Assembly: GCF_001276515.1 (NCBI RefSeq)
Contig: NZ_LDVZ01000007.1
Location: forward strand, 1 to 64,000
From: Haemophilus sp. C1
Lineage (GTDB): Bacteria; Pseudomonadota; Gammaproteobacteria; Enterobacterales; Pasteurellaceae
DNA: 64,000 nt
Direction of reading: 5' to 3'
The notes beneath the pieces were generated by a model. That model searched no databases and was not told where the DNA came from. It saw only the letters and a list, made by a program, of their open reading frames with translations. The translations under genes and the position numbers were made by a program. Positions 1-7,936 of this stretch are shown here, one piece after another; the first letter of the stretch is position 1, and each line of letters starts with the position of its first letter.

Positions 1-54
1 AATACCTGCCTGTCACGCAGGGGGTCGCGGGTTCGAGTCCCGTCCATTCCGCCA
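1..54 (+). tRNA. tRNA-Asp (GTC), 3' part
   Basis: The window opens inside this gene. The anticodon GTC is at 12-14, followed by a T-arm containing GGTTCGAGTCC and an encoded CCA end at 52-54. The 5' part lies outside the window. It sits 16 bases before tRNA-Trp, so the two are probably co-transcribed. Confidence 0.95.
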
Positions 55-70
55 ATTTATTCATACCAAT

Positions 71-146
71 AGGGGCGTAGTTCAATTGGTAGAGCACCGG
101 TCTCCAAAACCGGGTGTTGGGAGTTCGAGCCTCTCCGCCCCTGCCA
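71..146 (+). tRNA. tRNA-Trp (CCA), prophage integration site
   Basis: A 76-base cloverleaf with anticodon CCA at 104-106, a T-arm with GTTCGAGCC, and an encoded CCA end. The 3' part, from two bases before the anticodon, is repeated exactly at 32918-32968. The left copy is therefore a hybrid: its 5' half is host DNA and its 3' half was brought in by the phage attP core, which restores a complete tRNA. Confidence 0.96.
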
Positions 147-152
147 TTAAAA
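102..152 (+). repeat. attL core, 51-bp direct repeat
   Basis: Positions 102-152 are identical to 32918-32968. The repeat starts in the tRNA-Trp anticodon loop and runs six bases past the CCA end. The flanking bases differ at both ends (101 is T and 32917 is A; 153 is A and 32969 is T). The integrase stop codon lies 13 bases beyond it, the usual arrangement for a tRNA-targeting tyrosine-recombinase prophage. Confidence 0.93.
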
Positions 153-164
153 AGCATTTCATTT

Positions 165-1220
165 TCAATAATTTACTACATTGTAAAAATTTTCTTGTAA
201 GAAATCATTGTCTTCATGTGGCGTAAATGTGACATTGTTCGCAAACTCTATCATGTGATCTGCATTTAAATGCGCATATTTCTTTACCATTTCTAATGTT
301 TCCCAACCACCCATCTCTTTTAACGTATAAAGCGGCGTGCCTGCCTGAACGTGCCAACTTGCCCATGTATGGCGTAAATCGTGAAAGCGGAAATTATGAA
401 TATTGCTTTTTTCTAATGCTTGATGGAAATCATGCCAATCAATACGCCCAATTTGTTTATCAGTACCACGATGAAAAACAAATTCACTGCGGCGAGTTTG
501 GTATAATTTTTGCAATAAATCCAAAGCAGTGTTATTCAACGGTAATGCTCTTGCTTTACCTGATTTTGCTACATCATTTGAAACAATTGCGATACTACGT
601 TCAAAATCCACCTTATCCCATGTCATTGATAAAATCTCTGTCATACGCGCGCCAGTGAATAAAGCAAAAGAACAAACATTTTTCATCCACGCCAAATTTA
701 AATTTGAAATCAGTGTTGTTGCTTGCTCTTTTGTAATCCAACGAACACGGACTTTTGGCTCAACGAATTTTTTCACATAAGGGATTCTATCAATCCAACC
801 ATTTTTATAAGCCAGTGAAAGCACTCGTAAAATGGACGTGCGATAGCGGTTTTTTGTCGATGGCGACAATGGTTTTTTATGAGTGGTTGAGTATGTCGGC
901 AAATTAGTCATAATATCTTCGCCTGTAATATCACTCAATTTCCAACCGCCAAAAACAGAACGCCAATAAATGGCGTGTCTGCGGTTAGTATCAAAATCCT
1001 TTTTCAGCTTGGCGTCTTCCACAAATAATAACAATGCTTCTTCAAAGAGTTTAGGCGGTTTCTTGTTAAGGTGCGCCATATCCCATAATTCTGCCTTGAT
1101 CTTATCGTGTAATTCTTGAGCCTTTTTCTTTACTTCAGTCCCAGCGCTTCGTCTAATTCGTTCGCCACTCGGTGTTGTAATATCGAGCCAATATGTACTT
1201 CCTCTCTTGTAGATTGACAT
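165..1220 (-). CDS. int: Prophage tyrosine integrase (HP1/P2 type)
   Basis: A 351-residue tyrosine recombinase that should catalyse integration and excision at the tRNA-Trp core. The catalytic set is visible: R192 in TGARMTE, H280 and R283 in HDLRHTW, W306 in GGW, and nucleophile Y316 in KKYAHL. The N-terminal part (about residues 1-150) fits arm- and core-binding domains. The start is supported by GGAGG a few bases upstream of the ATG. The start lies inside the preceding excisionase-like gene, so the two are probably translationally coupled. Int is the last gene of the minus-strand early block, unlike P2, where int lies on the lysogenic transcript. Confidence 0.95.
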   Translation of the reverse strand: MSIYKRGSTYWLDITTPSGERIRRSAGTEVKKKAQELHDKIKAELWDMAHLNKKPPKLFEEALLLFVEDAKLKKDFDTNRRHAIYWRSVFGGWKLSDITGEDIMTNLPTYSTTHKKPLSPSTKNRYRTSILRVLSLAYKNGWIDRIPYVKKFVEPKVRVRWITKEQATTLISNLNLAWMKNVCSFALFTGARMTEILSMTWDKVDFERSIAIVSNDVAKSGKARALPLNNTALDLLQKLYQTRRSEFVFHRGTDKQIGRIDWHDFHQALEKSNIHNFRFHDLRHTWASWHVQAGTPLYTLKEMGGWETLEMVKKYAHLNADHMIEFANNVTFTPHEDNDFLQENFYNVVNY

Positions 1221-1462
1221 TTATTCTTTCCTCCATTTTTTATATCAGTCAATCCAACCAATCGGATGACATTATTTTTTCTTTTTCTACAACGGTCAAG
1301 ATCTTCCCTAAAAACTCGCCAAGCTTTCGAACCTTCCATCTGGAAAAAGCCCCATTTAAAACGATGTGCAAAAACGGTGCTGTAACTTAAATTAAGGAGG
1401 TTGGCAACCTCCTTGATTGTTAAAGTGCGCTCGGATTTTGTTGTGTTTTCTTCTGTAATCAC
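1130..1462 (-). CDS. Excisionase-like HTH protein
   Basis: A 110-residue protein with an N-terminal winged-helix region (about residues 13-60; TIKEVANLLNLSYSTVF, then a W-R-V-F wing) of the excisionase / MerR-like helix-turn-helix type. Its place immediately upstream of int, overlapping it by 91 bases, supports a role in directing excision. The last 30 or so residues are encoded in the overlap and may be a chance extension. It overlaps the end of the MazG-like gene by 4 bases. Another possible role is a small early regulator. Confidence 0.6.
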   Translation of the reverse strand: MITEENTTKSERTLTIKEVANLLNLSYSTVFAHRFKWGFFQMEGSKAWRVFREDLDRCRKRKNNVIRLVGLTDIKNGGKNKCQSTREEVHIGSILQHRVANELDEALGLK

Positions 1463-1980
1463 AAATCCCCCTCTTTCACAAACACACCATCAATCATACG
1501 CCCTTTGCGGTCTTTGATTTCATCCCAAGCTGCTTGCACACAATCTGTTAGCATTAAATTATATTTTCTGCTAATTAATTTAAGTGATACGCAAGGACAC
1601 CCGAATATAGCATCAACTTTTGTCGGCATTTCTAGGTTTTGACCCATTAATTCACTTGCGAGCATACCAAGGCTAACGACTGTTTCCGCGATAATTTCTT
1701 CAACGTCTAATTTAAAAACAGGTTGAAATGAATCTAGATTACTAATTGTTTCTAAAACGCTATCAATATGATTTTGCTTAGCCAAAATCACCATCACCAC
1801 AAAACAATCCCCAATGCTATCCTTAATTACATCTGGTTTATTTTTTGCTACGCCACTGCATAGCTCACCAAATTCTTCCATTAATTTAATGAATTGTTTC
1901 TTCGGTGTAGAACCCTCAATCAAATTGCGATCTTCTGCCCATTGTTCGATGTTTTTTATAAGCTGTTGTAAGTCTGCCAT
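1459..1980 (-). CDS. MazG-like nucleotide pyrophosphohydrolase
   Basis: A 173-residue all-alpha protein. The segment KLMEEFGELCSG (about residues 32-43) followed by KDSIGDCFVVMVIL (about 53-66) is the Mg-binding E-x-x-E ... D pattern of the MazG / dUTPase-like NTP pyrophosphohydrolases. Such phage enzymes hydrolyse (d)NTPs or alarmone precursors during infection; the substrate here is unknown. It belongs to the minus-strand early block and ends overlapping the excisionase-like gene. Confidence 0.7.
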   Translation of the reverse strand: MADLQQLIKNIEQWAEDRNLIEGSTPKKQFIKLMEEFGELCSGVAKNKPDVIKDSIGDCFVVMVILAKQNHIDSVLETISNLDSFQPVFKLDVEEIIAETVVSLGMLASELMGQNLEMPTKVDAIFGCPCVSLKLISRKYNLMLTDCVQAAWDEIKDRKGRMIDGVFVKEGDL

Positions 1981-1991
1981 TTTTATTTCCT

Positions 1992-2369
1992 CTAATTTTT
2001 CAACTGCGCCAAAATATCTTCAACCGTATTTGCAACCAAAACAAAGTTTGCGCCTTTACTTGTTGAATAATCACTTGTTATATTGCTTTCGTAAAAACGC
2101 TCACAAATTTCATCAACTGCTTTTATTCCATCCTCTAAAAGCCACAGGATTGTTCCTGTTTCCAGGATTTCTGAAAAATCATCATCAGAACGGCTAGAAC
2201 CATCGCAAGGAATATCCTCGCATTCTATAAAATAGGAAATTAGATCAGCATTAAGATACATTTCTAAATGCTCATAACCATCGCTTACATGCTCAAGTTT
2301 TGATGTTTTGCTATTTTTTCCCATAATAAAATTTTCTTTCACGAAATTTAATTTTAAAAATTTACTCAT
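1992..2369 (-). CDS. Uncharacterised early phage protein
   Basis: A 125-residue acidic protein I do not recognise. The start at 2369 has a good AGGTGA ribosome-binding site; a second Met at residue 16 is possible. A run of acidic residues in the middle and many helix-forming residues suggest a small soluble protein. It lies 11 bases before the MazG-like gene and 17 bases after gene A, in the same operon. Confidence 0.6.
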   Translation of the reverse strand: MSKFLKLNFVKENFIMGKNSKTSKLEHVSDGYEHLEMYLNADLISYFIECEDIPCDGSSRSDDDFSEILETGTILWLLEDGIKAVDEICERFYESNITSDYSTSKGANFVLVANTVEDILAQLKN

Positions 2370-2386
2370 AGTTCACCTACATTTAA

Positions 2387-4576
2387 TTAATGATTCCTAA
2401 AATCCCCCAAGCTCTCGCCCCAACCAAAGGCTTGAGCCAACGGAATTTTTTCTTCTTTAATGAAAACTTCATCGTTTTCACAACAAATCCACCGATAGTC
2501 ATTAAGCCGTAACCGTCCATGGCGCATTAAAAGGTCAATTTGTGACGGTTTTAATGGCGAACCAATAGGCAACATCAATATACTTGCTTGCTGTTCAATT
2601 TTTGAACGGTTACAGTTATTGACACAAGTCCAAGCGGCGCGATGCGCCTTGTTTGTTTCGGTGGACTCCGAATTAAGTGCGGTGGAACCCAACGCACTTT
2701 TCGCTGATTTAATCACCCAGTTTTTTAACTTGGTGATGATTTTCTTTTCTGTGAATCTGTTTTTTACCCCCACAATTTTCTTACGAATCTCCCCGTATTT
2801 ATTCGGTTCGCATTCCTCATACTCAATACAAATTGGTTGGTCGCAACGTTTTGTCATTGCGCCACCTTGCACTTTTAAATAACTACCAAAGCAACTCACA
2901 TCAGCCACGGTACGACCAATATCCAATACTTCATCGTCCGCAGTTGCTGCCATGGCATCATCAATTTTGCGAAGTTCACGCCACGTCGAAATTGACGGTG
3001 TACCGTAAAACTGGAATTGACGAATGCCCCAAAGATTTGCCCACGCACTGACACGTTGCACGTTTTCAAGTAATGTCAGATTTTCTACTTCATCGGACAT
3101 TTCTTTGCCTTGCTTACCTGCATAGATATTCTTGGCGATGTATTTCGCTACATAGCCAATGGCAGAACCTTTGGTTGGGTCAATTTCTTCTACTTTGAAA
3201 TGGTATTTTTTCGCCCCAAATTCATCGCCATCTAATTCCAACGCTTTCTTGCGGAATAAATGAATAACGTCATCTTTATGTTCAGGTTGTACATACATCA
3301 GCAAGTGCCAATGCGGTGTGCCATCGTGATGTGGTTCAACGCCACGAAAGCCGAAAAAACCGATTCCACGTTTGGCAAACTGTGCGCGCAACTGTGCCCA
3401 CACTTTATTTAAGTAACGTTGCGTATCACGAGGGCTTGCACCTTGCCATTTTTTATTGTTTTTGCCTGTTTCATGCGTTGCGTGAAAAGAGGATGGGGCA
3501 GTCAGCGTAAGAAAGAGTGACACAAATGAATTTTCTATCGCCCATTCATCAATACCACGCAAGCGGTTCATGGTTTCCTGAAAACGGATAGCAGGATTTG
3601 CTACCGATTTTTTCCACATTTCAATCAACGGCATTTGTTCGGTGCTATCGTCTAGATTTTCCAACACCATTTGTTGCAGATATTCGAGGTTATCTGCACG
3701 TTGCGCACGGTAATCATTAAATGCGGTTTGAGAGACATAAGGACTCACTTTTGCCGATACTGCACCACAGCCAATCTCTACATGTTCTTTCAATCGTTTT
3801 TGTGCCGTAGTAAGTTGGCGTTTCCAATGTTTTGTGCAAACTGATTTATTCAGATCAACCTCAATGTCATTCACATCTAAGAAACGGTTATCTTGATAAG
3901 CGAACCAGTGTTTTAACGGAAAACCAATATCCGCACACACTTCGCCCACTAAGCGATAAAGGTCACGAGAAAGTGCGGTGAAATCATCAAGAGATATTTC
4001 CCCACGTTCTTTCCGCTTGGCTTGTTCGGTGACAAAATCGGACTGTAATTTCGTAAACAACATGGATAATTTGTCTGCCATTTCTTTTAGCTGATATTCA
4101 CTTAACAAATAAAACGGAAAGTTAGCCGCCTTTTTGCCTTTGGAAAGTGCGACCACTTGTGAATGCGTATCACGGTCAATCAACCAATCAAGGCTAATGT
4201 GATAATGTTGAAAAACGGCTTTCAGGCGATTGGTGAGGATTTCACGCAAATAGGTATTCGCATACGCCGCCTGTTTATTGCCGAATTTAAACCCAATAGA
4301 GCCATCATCTTTCAAGCCGTTGAACGCACGCAACCACACATGGCGAAAATGCTCACGTTGGCGTTTGCGAGGGAGCGCAGAAAGCAGTTTTTCAACATAA
4401 TCGAACTGGTGCGGCGCAACAGAAAATAATTCCATTTGCGCCGATGTTGCTTGAGCAGTATCGAAAGTGCGGTCAAAATTCACCGCACTTTGCATCATCA
4501 CTGCACGTGCATCTGCCATCGCTTGCTCACGTTTGGCAAGATTGGCATTACACTCAAGTTCCCAGTTCATCATCAA
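2387..4576 (-). CDS. A: Replication initiator, P2 gpA-like HUH endonuclease
   Basis: A 729-residue protein of the P2 gene A family, which nicks the phage origin and stays covalently attached to the 5' end during rolling-circle replication. The HUH metal-binding motif HWHLLMY is at residues 422-428. The paired catalytic tyrosines are Y475 and Y479 in GYVAKYIAK. In P2 the origin lies inside the A gene itself, so ori is probably within this interval, but I could not place the nick site. It heads the replication part of the early block and starts 6 bases after the preceding small gene. Confidence 0.93.
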   Translation of the reverse strand: MMMNWELECNANLAKREQAMADARAVMMQSAVNFDRTFDTAQATSAQMELFSVAPHQFDYVEKLLSALPRKRQREHFRHVWLRAFNGLKDDGSIGFKFGNKQAAYANTYLREILTNRLKAVFQHYHISLDWLIDRDTHSQVVALSKGKKAANFPFYLLSEYQLKEMADKLSMLFTKLQSDFVTEQAKRKERGEISLDDFTALSRDLYRLVGEVCADIGFPLKHWFAYQDNRFLDVNDIEVDLNKSVCTKHWKRQLTTAQKRLKEHVEIGCGAVSAKVSPYVSQTAFNDYRAQRADNLEYLQQMVLENLDDSTEQMPLIEMWKKSVANPAIRFQETMNRLRGIDEWAIENSFVSLFLTLTAPSSFHATHETGKNNKKWQGASPRDTQRYLNKVWAQLRAQFAKRGIGFFGFRGVEPHHDGTPHWHLLMYVQPEHKDDVIHLFRKKALELDGDEFGAKKYHFKVEEIDPTKGSAIGYVAKYIAKNIYAGKQGKEMSDEVENLTLLENVQRVSAWANLWGIRQFQFYGTPSISTWRELRKIDDAMAATADDEVLDIGRTVADVSCFGSYLKVQGGAMTKRCDQPICIEYEECEPNKYGEIRKKIVGVKNRFTEKKIITKLKNWVIKSAKSALGSTALNSESTETNKAHRAAWTCVNNCNRSKIEQQASILMLPIGSPLKPSQIDLLMRHGRLRLNDYRWICCENDEVFIKEEKIPLAQAFGWGESLGDFRNH

Positions 4577-4582
4577 GAATCC

Positions 4583-4891
4583 TTACATTGCCGTATTGGC
4601 TAAATATTCACTGTGATATTCAAAATATTCTTTGATTTTGTTGTTGGTCGAACTCACTGCACTGAGTAATTCTTCCAAGCTCAACATTTCATATTGAGCT
4701 AAGTCATAACGGCGTACTTCTTCGATTGCACCCCAAATTGTGTTGTGTAAATTGCCCACCGTTCTTGTTTTTTGTTTGCCATACCAACTATCTTGATCGC
4801 CAATCACTTCAACCACTTGAAAACGAGTGCCGATGGGTAAAATTTCTAGCGTTGCGCCACAATCTAGGGTGATATAAATATTGTTTTCCAT
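4583..4891 (-). CDS. Uncharacterised early phage protein
   Basis: A 102-residue protein with no motif I recognise. The first half is beta-rich (YITLDCGATLEILPIGTRF...), the second half helical. It lies immediately upstream of gene A and just downstream of a 37-residue membrane ORF, in the same early operon. Position suggests a replication or host-takeover accessory, but that is inference. Confidence 0.6.
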   Translation of the reverse strand: MENNIYITLDCGATLEILPIGTRFQVVEVIGDQDSWYGKQKTRTVGNLHNTIWGAIEEVRRYDLAQYEMLSLEELLSAVSSTNNKIKEYFEYHSEYLANTAM

Positions 4892-4906
4892 TATTCTTCT
4901 TCTCCT

Positions 4907-5020
4907 TTACCAACGGCTATCTAGCACGTTCGTAATAAACTCAATTAATCCCATTACCGTCATAGCCACGCCAAGAGCAGCAAACACCACCACGAAAAAC
5001 ATCACTAAACAACTTGTCAT
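4907..5020 (-). CDS. Small single-span membrane protein (37 aa)
   Basis: A short ORF: MTSCLVMFFVVVFAALGV, more hydrophobic residues, then a soluble tail ending in NVLDSRW. Residues 4-28 would form one membrane span. The start codon overlaps the stop of the upstream gene (ATGA), which suggests translational coupling. The function is unknown. Confidence 0.5.
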   Translation of the reverse strand: MTSCLVMFFVVVFAALGVAMTVMGLIEFITNVLDSRW

Positions 5021-5259
5021 TTTCTTTTTTCTCTCCAGTCCGCCCATTCGGCGTGTTTTTTCATTAATTCTCGTTTCGCTTGAATTGCAATATCGCCCAA
5101 ACGGATATATTCACTAAATGCCGTATTCGCTGATTGTTCATCGCCCTTATCTAAGTGGTAGAAATAAGCAAACAATTGTTCTTGCGCATTATCTAGCTTG
5201 TGATAAACATCTTTTGCACAAAAAGACAAAGCACCACGGCTTAAAATTATTGCTGCCAT
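5017..5259 (-). CDS. Uncharacterised early phage protein
   Basis: An 80-residue, mostly helical protein rich in Ala, Lys and Glu (AQEQLFAYFYHLDKGDEQ and a basic end DWREKRK). No known family is recognised. It lies 3 bases after the preceding gene and overlaps the next one, consistent with an operon. Confidence 0.6.
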   Translation of the reverse strand: MAAIILSRGALSFCAKDVYHKLDNAQEQLFAYFYHLDKGDEQSANTAFSEYIRLGDIAIQAKRELMKKHAEWADWREKRK

Positions 5260-5262
5260 TTG

Positions 5263-5646
5263 TTATTCCCCCATCGTCTTATCAATTTGAGTAAATTCCC
5301 GCTCTGTTACGCCTTGTGAAAACATTCCCGAAAGTAACCGCACTTTACGTAGTGCGCGGGCTATTTTGCGTTGTCCTTGTTCTGTGTAGTGATGGAGCTT
5401 AGTGCCTGTTAAATGCCCTGCACGTAAATCTGAAAAATCTAAATCGGCTAATTCCAACAGCATTTCTCGAAAGCCTTGTTGTAAACCGTCAAACTCTCGT
5501 TCTACACGGAATTGGCTTTTGCTTAACGAGTGCAGCACATCATCAAAACTTCGGATTTCAGGCACCTTTACTTGATTAACACGGCACCATTTTTCAGCGG
5601 CAGATTCCGTTTCATCGTCAAAGCAATAAGGCATTAAGGCCATCAC
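5263..5646 (-). CDS. Uncharacterised early phage protein
   Basis: A 127-residue protein I do not recognise. Residues 40-125 are predicted helical with many charged residues (VEREFDGLQQGFREMLLEL, then a basic GQRKIARALRKVRLL). It may be a nucleic-acid or protein-binding early factor, but nothing decisive is visible. It shares close spacing with its neighbours on the minus strand. Confidence 0.6.
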   Translation of the reverse strand: MMALMPYCFDDETESAAEKWCRVNQVKVPEIRSFDDVLHSLSKSQFRVEREFDGLQQGFREMLLELADLDFSDLRAGHLTGTKLHHYTEQGQRKIARALRKVRLLSGMFSQGVTEREFTQIDKTMGE

Positions 5647-5660
5647 TCACCCCCATTCAT

Positions 5661-5924
5661 TTATTTACGGAACCACCGTGCAAAGCGTTGGAAAATGCTT
5701 TGTTCACGAGCCCACTGTTCTTCTTCAAGTAACGCAATGCGATCACTCAGTGATTCATTCAGCAATACTTGTTGTACATTCACGTTTGCTTGGTGCGAAA
5801 TAGCCCGTTGTAACAGTTGAATGTTGTGAGCCTGTGCTTGTACGGTTTTGTTTAACTGCCACACATTCACACGGCTACGCGGCGTGTTTTTTTCTTTGCT
5901 GTACACATATTTTTTGCTTGTCAT
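5661..5924 (-). CDS. Coiled-coil early phage protein
   Basis: An 87-residue protein with a basic N-terminus and a long heptad-like helix through the middle (QLNKTVQAQAHNIQLLQRA, then ALLEEEQWAREQSIFQRF). It probably oligomerises through a coiled coil. No family is recognised. It lies in the early operon between the Ogr-type gene and the 127-residue gene. Confidence 0.55.
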   Translation of the reverse strand: MTSKKYVYSKEKNTPRSRVNVWQLNKTVQAQAHNIQLLQRAISHQANVNVQQVLLNESLSDRIALLEEEQWAREQSIFQRFARWFRK

Positions 5925-6021
5925 TTGCTCAAACTCCTAAATTTTGGTTGCAAAAATCCTGTCGAATGAATTTCTTCAAACGACGGTGGTTAAAAATTGT
6001 TTGGATTAAAAATAGATAGGG

Positions 6022-6306
6022 TTATTTGTTCCCAGGCCAGTCATTCCAATCTGCAAAAATATCAATTTGCCTTTCGTCAGCATTTTTCTTTTTGCTTTCA
6101 TTAGGAAAATCCGACCAAGTGAGCGATTCCAAATTGAGAGATTTATGTAAATCATAAACTTCATCAAAATTAATGGTTATCTTGCCAAGCATATTCAAAC
6201 AGTTTGGGCAATACACAATCGCTTTCTTTAATGTCGGCGTAATTTGAGTTGATGTTCTCGTACTGGTACTTTTTTTACACTTTGGACATAACACTTCAAC
6301 AGCCAT
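6022..6306 (-). CDS. ogr: Ogr/Delta-type late-gene transcription activator
   Basis: A 94-residue zinc-finger protein: C7-P-x-C10, then RTSTQIT, then C33-P-N-C36, which is the Ogr/Delta pattern of P2-family activators that bind upstream of late promoters and contact RNA polymerase alpha. An AAGG site about 9 bases before the ATG at 6306 supports this start over a longer reading from 6360. The C-terminal tail is longer than in P2 Ogr. Its likely targets are the three TGT-N13-ACA dyads upstream of FI, V and O/P. In P2 ogr lies next to gene D; here it is within the early block. Confidence 0.82.
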   Translation of the reverse strand: MAVEVLCPKCKKSTSTRTSTQITPTLKKAIVYCPNCLNMLGKITINFDEVYDLHKSLNLESLTWSDFPNESKKKNADERQIDIFADWNDWPGNK

Positions 6307-6432
6307 ATCACACACCTTCTTCTGTCCTATACTCTCCACATTCCCCAATATGGATTGCACGGTTATTAAAATTAAAAGATAATCAACACTATAAAGAACG
6401 ACACCATTGAAAATAACGCCACGAGGTATGCC

Positions 6433-6675
6433 ATGCTGACTCGATTTTTACGATTTCTCATATTTATCCTTAACTGGTCTATTGTTGCTGGAATTGTTTG
6501 GCTTAATTTCATCTTATTAAGTAACAATCCCACTCTTACCCTGCTTGATTACACCTTTAACCCACGCCAACTGTGTTTTTTAAATGCGTTGTTAATGGGT
6601 TTATTCACTTACAAAGAACGCCACTGCATAAAACAAGAAATCATTCGTTTCGTTCGTTGGTTTAAAAGTCTTTAA
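6433..6675 (+). CDS. Small membrane protein, antisense within the early block
   Basis: An 80-residue protein with two membrane segments (about residues 8-30 and 45-62) and a basic C-terminus (KQEIIRFVRWFKSL). An AGG site lies a few bases upstream of the ATG. It runs opposite to the surrounding early genes and so was probably added as a separate unit. Such proteins in temperate phages are often exclusion or immunity factors; that is inference. Confidence 0.55.
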   Translation: MLTRFLRFLIFILNWSIVAGIVWLNFILLSNNPTLTLLDYTFNPRQLCFLNALLMGLFTYKERHCIKQEIIRFVRWFKSL

Positions 6676-6762
6676 TTCCCTTCAAACACCTGTTTCAGAC
6701 TTTCGTAAATTGTTTCCCAATCCACATCCGGGAGCAGGTCTTCGGCTTTCACTGCGCCGTGA

Positions 6763-6957
6763 TTAACTAATCGCGCCCATTTCGCGTAGTCCTTTCATCA
6801 CCAACATCCGCACTAATGCGGCTTCGGTTTGTCCCAATTCGGCACATTTTTCCTGCAAGACGGTGCGAATATCGTCGGAAAGCCCTACTTGCACCTGTAC
6901 TAATTTTTTTCTCATCCGCTTCTCAGTGGCATTTTCTTTAATTTCACTCATATACAA
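6763..6957 (-). CDS. Ribbon-helix-helix DNA-binding protein (possibly frameshifted)
   Basis: A 64-residue protein with a CopG/Arc-like ribbon-helix-helix fold: strand VQVQVGLSD, then helices DIRTVLQEKCAELG and TEAALVRMLVMKGLREMG. It is the first gene of the minus-strand early block and diverges from the HTH repressor, the position of cox in P2, so it may be the opposing regulator. Downstream the next frame stays open to 6672 with a protein-like composition (ARLVNHGAVKAEDLLPDVDW). One G fewer near 6784 would fuse the two into about 93 residues. Confidence 0.6.
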   Translation of the reverse strand: MYMSEIKENATEKRMRKKLVQVQVGLSDDIRTVLQEKCAELGQTEAALVRMLVMKGLREMGAIS

Positions 6958-7018
6958 CGCTCCTTAAATTGGTTATCATCAGTAACAATCATTGATCTTT
7001 ATATTTTAGAAATAATAA

Positions 7019-7036
7019 TACCCACATTTGTAGGTA
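7019..7036. promoter_or_regulatory. Candidate repressor operator in the divergent early/lysogeny region
   Basis: An 18-base palindrome, TACCCACA-TT-TGTAGGTA, with one mismatched pair, lies 18 bases upstream of the repressor start in the 97-base gap between the divergent regulators. A second, looser dyad (GTTA-N7-TAAC) lies at about 6972-6986. Position and symmetry suit a CI- or Cox-type operator; which protein binds is not shown. Confidence 0.5.
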
Positions 7037-7054
7037 TTGTAAAGGAAATTATTT

Positions 7055-7528
7055 ATGTTTGGAGATATTTGGAGTATTTCTTACGGCGAACGTTTAAAAG
7101 AGGAACGTTCCAGATTAGGATTTAGTCAAAAAGTATTGGCTGAAAAAGCTGAAATTGCATATAACACTTATTCTAATTATGAATTAGGTAAACGTTCTCC
7201 TGATGCAGATACTTTAATAAAACTATGGTATTTGGGGGTTGATATTTTTTATTTGTTAACTAACCAAAAGTCCGTTGTTGCAGAAAATTATGAGGAAAGG
7301 GCATTATTAAAAAAGTTCAGAAATCTGAATGGGGATGAGAAAAGATCTGTCTTAATGAAGTTAGAACAGATGGGAATTGATACATTTTTTTTTAGCGGTA
7401 AAAGTGCAATGGAGCAACCACGTGTTCAGGTATTTGATTTAAATGAAGGCAATGACAGCATTCATACTAAAGATAATACCATCATAGGACACAATAATAT
7501 TGTCGCAGGGCGAGATGTTAAAAGATAA
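7055..7528 (+). CDS. HTH (XRE/CI-like) repressor without a protease domain
   Basis: A 157-residue protein with an N-terminal XRE helix-turn-helix (about residues 11-66; GERLKEERSRLGFSQKVLAEKA, then NTYSNYELGKRSPD). It is divergent from the early genes and so is the likely lysogenic repressor. There is no LexA-like Ser/Lys peptidase region, so induction would not be by RecA-driven self-cleavage. The last 20 residues form a motif, GHNNIVAGRDV, that recurs at the start of the next gene. AAAGGA precedes the start. Confidence 0.8.
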   Translation: MFGDIWSISYGERLKEERSRLGFSQKVLAEKAEIAYNTYSNYELGKRSPDADTLIKLWYLGVDIFYLLTNQKSVVAENYEERALLKKFRNLNGDEKRSVLMKLEQMGIDTFFFSGKSAMEQPRVQVFDLNEGNDSIHTKDNTIIGHNNIVAGRDVKR

Positions 7529-7862
7529 AGCCATGTCAAACCATATTGTCGGCGATAACAATACGGTTGCTGGGCGAGATGTGAACATCACGAATATCTA
7601 TCATAAAGAAGGTGCCCCTTTTCCGCGCACCAGATTAGTAGCTGAAATTCTTGCTGTGCGTAATTGTTCTGCGCACCTTGAATTTGTGATCAATACACAT
7701 GCCGATAAATGTTATGGGTCACACTATTTTAAAGAAATGAAAGAAACCGAGTTGCAAGCAATGCACGAATTTGCCTGCCACTTGCGTGATTTACTGGCTG
7801 AACAACAACGGCTAAGCTGGGTAAAACGGCTGCTATCGTGGATTAGGTCACGTGGTGTTTAG
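7515..7862 (+). CDS. Uncharacterised protein with N-terminal GDNNTVAGRDVN motif
   Basis: A 115-residue protein if it starts at the ATG at 7515 (AGGG just upstream), or 109 residues from 7533. It opens with NHIVGDNNTVAGRDVNITNIY, closely matching the C-terminus of the repressor, which it overlaps. The rest is helical with a basic tail (LSWVKRLLSWIRSRGV) that could be amphipathic or membrane-associated. The shared motif and overlap suggest that it acts together with the repressor. No known function is recognised. Confidence 0.6.
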   Translation: MLKDKAMSNHIVGDNNTVAGRDVNITNIYHKEGAPFPRTRLVAEILAVRNCSAHLEFVINTHADKCYGSHYFKEMKETELQAMHEFACHLRDLLAEQQRLSWVKRLLSWIRSRGV

Positions 7863-7936
7863 TTTGACGATGAAGCGGTGGTGAACCTCCTCCATAAAAT
7901 AAAAGAGCTTTATTAACAACAACATAAGGAAATATT

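Noticed and set aside
296..780. Plus-strand ORFs over the integrase
   Set aside because: They lie entirely opposite a well-conserved integrase and have no protein-like motifs.
7500..7514. TTG start at 7500 for the VAGRDVN protein
   Set aside because: An ATG at 7515 has a better ribosome-binding site; the longer form adds only five residues inside the repressor gene.
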